Assembly (NCBI RefSeq): GCF_030316845.1
Contig: NZ_JASZYS010000001.1
Coordinates: 1-64,000 of the forward strand
Length of the DNA stretch: 64,000 nt
Direction: 5' to 3'
Origin: Variovorax davisae
GTDB lineage: Bacteria > Pseudomonadota > Gammaproteobacteria > Burkholderiales > Burkholderiaceae_C
Below the pieces are notes generated by a model. It was not told where the DNA came from. It made no database searches and was given only the letters and a program-made list of their open reading frames with translations. Each line of letters starts with the position of its first letter. Position 1 is the first letter of the stretch. Shown in pieces: positions 63,356-64,000 of this stretch. Made by a program: the position numbers and the translations under genes.

Positions 63356-64000
63356 GCGGGATGTTGAACTTCGATGCCTTGGTGTGCGGCTACGGCGACA
63401 CCATGGTGCTGCGCCGCCTGAGCGGCAGCGCGGCCCCCGGCCGGGTGCTCGGCGTGCTCGGCCGCAACGGCGTCGGCAAGACCACGCTGATGCGCGCGCT
63501 GGCCGGCTTCCTGCCGCTGCGCGAAGGCACGTTGACCTTCGACGGGCATGACCTTTCGCGGCTGGCGCCGCACCAGCGGCTGGCGCTCGGCATGGCCTAC
63601 GCGCCGCAGGAGGACGTGGTGTTCGGCGACCTCAGCGTGCAGGAGAACCTGTGGCTGCACCTCGACGACCGCGACCCGCAGCGCTACGCGGCCTGCCTGC
63701 AGGCCTTCCCGCGCCTGGGCGAGCGGAGGGCGCAGCGCGCCGGCTCGCTGAGCGGCGGCGAGCGCAAGCTGCTGTCCTTCACGCGCACCCTGGGCCTGCG
63801 CGCCGCGCTCAGCCTGCTCGACGAGCCGACCGAGGGCGTCCAGCCCGAGAACATCGAGCGCATGGCGGGTTTGTTGCGGGCCCGCAAGGCCGAAGGCGCC
63901 GCCTTCGTGATCGTCGAGCAGAATCTGGAGTTCCTGCTCGCGGTGGCCGACGACCTGATGGCGATCGACCACGGCGAATGCCTGCTGAAAGGGGCGGCAT
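63352..64000 (+). CDS. ABC ATPase, LivF/UrtE type, 3' end beyond window
   Basis: A partial gene (216 residues seen, family usually about 230-240). Walker A GRNGVGKTTLM, signature LSGGERKLLSF, Walker B LSLLDEPTEGVQPEN, switch His replaced by Gln in VIVEQNLEF, which is usual for LivF. It overlaps the fusion gene by 4 bases (ATGA), so the operon continues. ATG 63352 is used; ATG 63361 is possible. Confidence 0.93.
   Translation, partial: MSGMLNFDALVCGYGDTMVLRRLSGSAAPGRVLGVLGRNGVGKTTLMRALAGFLPLREGTLTFDGHDLSRLAPHQRLALGMAYAPQEDVVFGDLSVQENLWLHLDDRDPQRYAACLQAFPRLGERRAQRAGSLSGGERKLLSFTRTLGLRAALSLLDEPTEGVQPENIERMAGLLRARKAEGAAFVIVEQNLEFLLAVADDLMAIDHGECLLKGAA

Noticed and set aside
1..64000. CRISPR arrays, tRNA or rRNA genes, intact insertion sequences, prophage genes
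   Set aside because: Looked for by eye along the window; no regular direct-repeat array, no tRNA cloverleaf and no active transposase or integrase was seen.

Overview
The window is a GC-rich (roughly two thirds G+C by eye) betaproteobacterial chromosome segment. FlhDC as the flagellar master regulator, Bug-type tricarboxylate receptors, a Gram-negative type-4 porin and the style of the flagellar operons point to Burkholderiales, most likely Comamonadaceae (Variovorax/Acidovorax-like). The genus is inference. No tRNA, rRNA, CRISPR array or intact insertion sequence was seen.

Positions 1-43033 are a nearly continuous late flagellar and chemotaxis region. It opens with the C-terminus of a chemoreceptor, then flgK-flgL behind a probable sigma-28 promoter. 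A 3.6-kb patch of non-flagellar DNA (3491-7110) follows: a zinc-ribbon/membrane protein and an orphan TAXI-type receptor on the plus strand converge on two small AT-richer genes on the minus strand, with a 21-bp inverted repeat near each edge. Next is the minus-strand operon fliFGHIJK-fliLMNOPQR, divergent from fliE. The plus strand then carries fliC (near-consensus sigma-28 promoter, strong 3' hairpins), flaG, fliD, fliS, a fliT-like gene, a second fliK-like gene and fhlB. An AT-rich leader with three dyads precedes flhDC. Then come motA-motB-cheA, an EAL/HDOD signalling protein where cheW is often found, cheR-cheD-cheB-cheY-cheZ, flhB-flhA, a very long flhF, a degenerate flhG and fliA.

Positions 43034-56853 hold accessory metabolism and envelope genes: a porin, a poly-glycine lipoprotein, a YjdF-like membrane protein, a LysR-controlled set (class-I amidotransferase hydrolase, M14-like peptidase, MFS symporter), an alanine/glycine hexapeptide-like repeat protein, an M20 amidohydrolase plus Bug receptor with a divergent LysR regulator, and a secreted alpha/beta-hydrolase lipoprotein.

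Positions 56854-64000 hold a small membrane protein, a LuxR-type regulator, and a divergent amidase operon with an ABC uptake system: receptor, permease, fused permease-ATPase and a second ATPase cut by the window end. An 18-bp perfect dyad lies between regulator and amidase. The layout suggests uptake and hydrolysis of an amide.

The most unusual items are the 840-residue FlhF, whose last ~420 residues resemble by eye a catalytically dead IS4/Tn5-type transposase core; the FlhG beside it, which has lost its P-loop lysines; and the island gene pair whose products end in the same Cys-x9-Cys tail.
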